Positions 6,244 through 6,244 of a DNA stretch of 6,244 bases are shown piece after piece; the first letter of the stretch is position 1; every line of letters starts with the position of its first letter. The stretch comes from Bacilli bacterium (GTDB lineage Bacteria; Bacillota_I; Bacilli_A; ML615J-28; CAG-698). A program made the translations under genes and the position numbers. The notes under the pieces are model-generated. The model did not search any database. It was given only the letters and a program-made list of their open reading frames with translations, and was not told the DNA's origin. The stretch spans positions 1 through 6,244 of the forward strand of contig JAEEJT010000013.1 in NCBI GenBank assembly GCA_016282055.1, given 5' to 3'.

Positions 6244-6244
6244 A

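Larger units (their letters stand above)
6105..6244 (-). mobile_element. IS3-family insertion sequence, one end only (continues past the window)
   Basis: The element's boundary is inferred at the TG of 6105-6106, where a typical IS3-family terminal sequence begins (TGAACTGAGTCCC...). Inside lies the 3' end of an OrfB-type transposase on the minus strand. The transposase reads toward the boundary, so this is the right end of the element, and the rest lies beyond base 6244. Any target duplication would be the 3-4 nt just before 6105 (AAT or AAAT), but the other end is not available to confirm it. Confidence 0.85.

Noticed and set aside
1..6244. Search for CRISPR arrays, tRNA or rRNA genes and riboswitches
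   Set aside because: No regularly spaced repeats, tRNA cloverleaf, rRNA segment or structured leader could be seen. Intergenic gaps are all under 100 nt and are taken up by terminators and promoters.

Overview
The window is a very AT-rich bacterial segment, judged by eye. Codons end mostly in A or T, and Lys, Asn and Ile are abundant. Together with the Gram-positive-type gene pairs rsmE-mtaB and cshB-nfo, this suggests a low-GC Bacillota or Mollicutes-related bacterium, perhaps an uncultured gut lineage. The standard bacterial code fits: no reading frame contains an internal TGA, and the four Trp codons in the complete or nearly complete genes are all TGG. The species cannot be named from this sequence.

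Layout: (1) Positions 1-853 hold the 3' part of a DUF2971-family gene. It is open to the left edge and ends at a hairpin terminator that contains its stop codon. (2) Positions 895-1733 form a self-contained unit: a near-consensus sigma-A promoter, an extremely short leader, a GTG-started gene for a two-helix membrane protein with a TPR-like domain, and a terminator. (3) Positions 1751-6077 form a tight four-gene operon with its own promoter. It encodes RsmE (16S rRNA m3U methyltransferase), MtaB (tRNA ms2t6A methylthiotransferase), a CshB-type DEAD-box RNA helicase and Nfo (endonuclease IV). Each junction overlaps, by 8, 11 and 14 nt. (4) From 6105 to the right edge lies one end of an IS3-family insertion sequence: the terminal inverted repeat and the last 31 residues of its transposase on the minus strand.

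The operon joins translation maintenance (rRNA and tRNA modification, RNA remodelling) to base-excision repair. Linkage of rsmE to mtaB and of cshB to nfo is known in Bacillus-type genomes; here the two pairs are fused into one overlapping transcription unit. I see no convincing new biological system. The least explained items are the truncated DUF2971 gene, the TPR membrane protein with its almost leaderless start, and the IS element inserted 27 nt after nfo, where the operon terminator would be expected.
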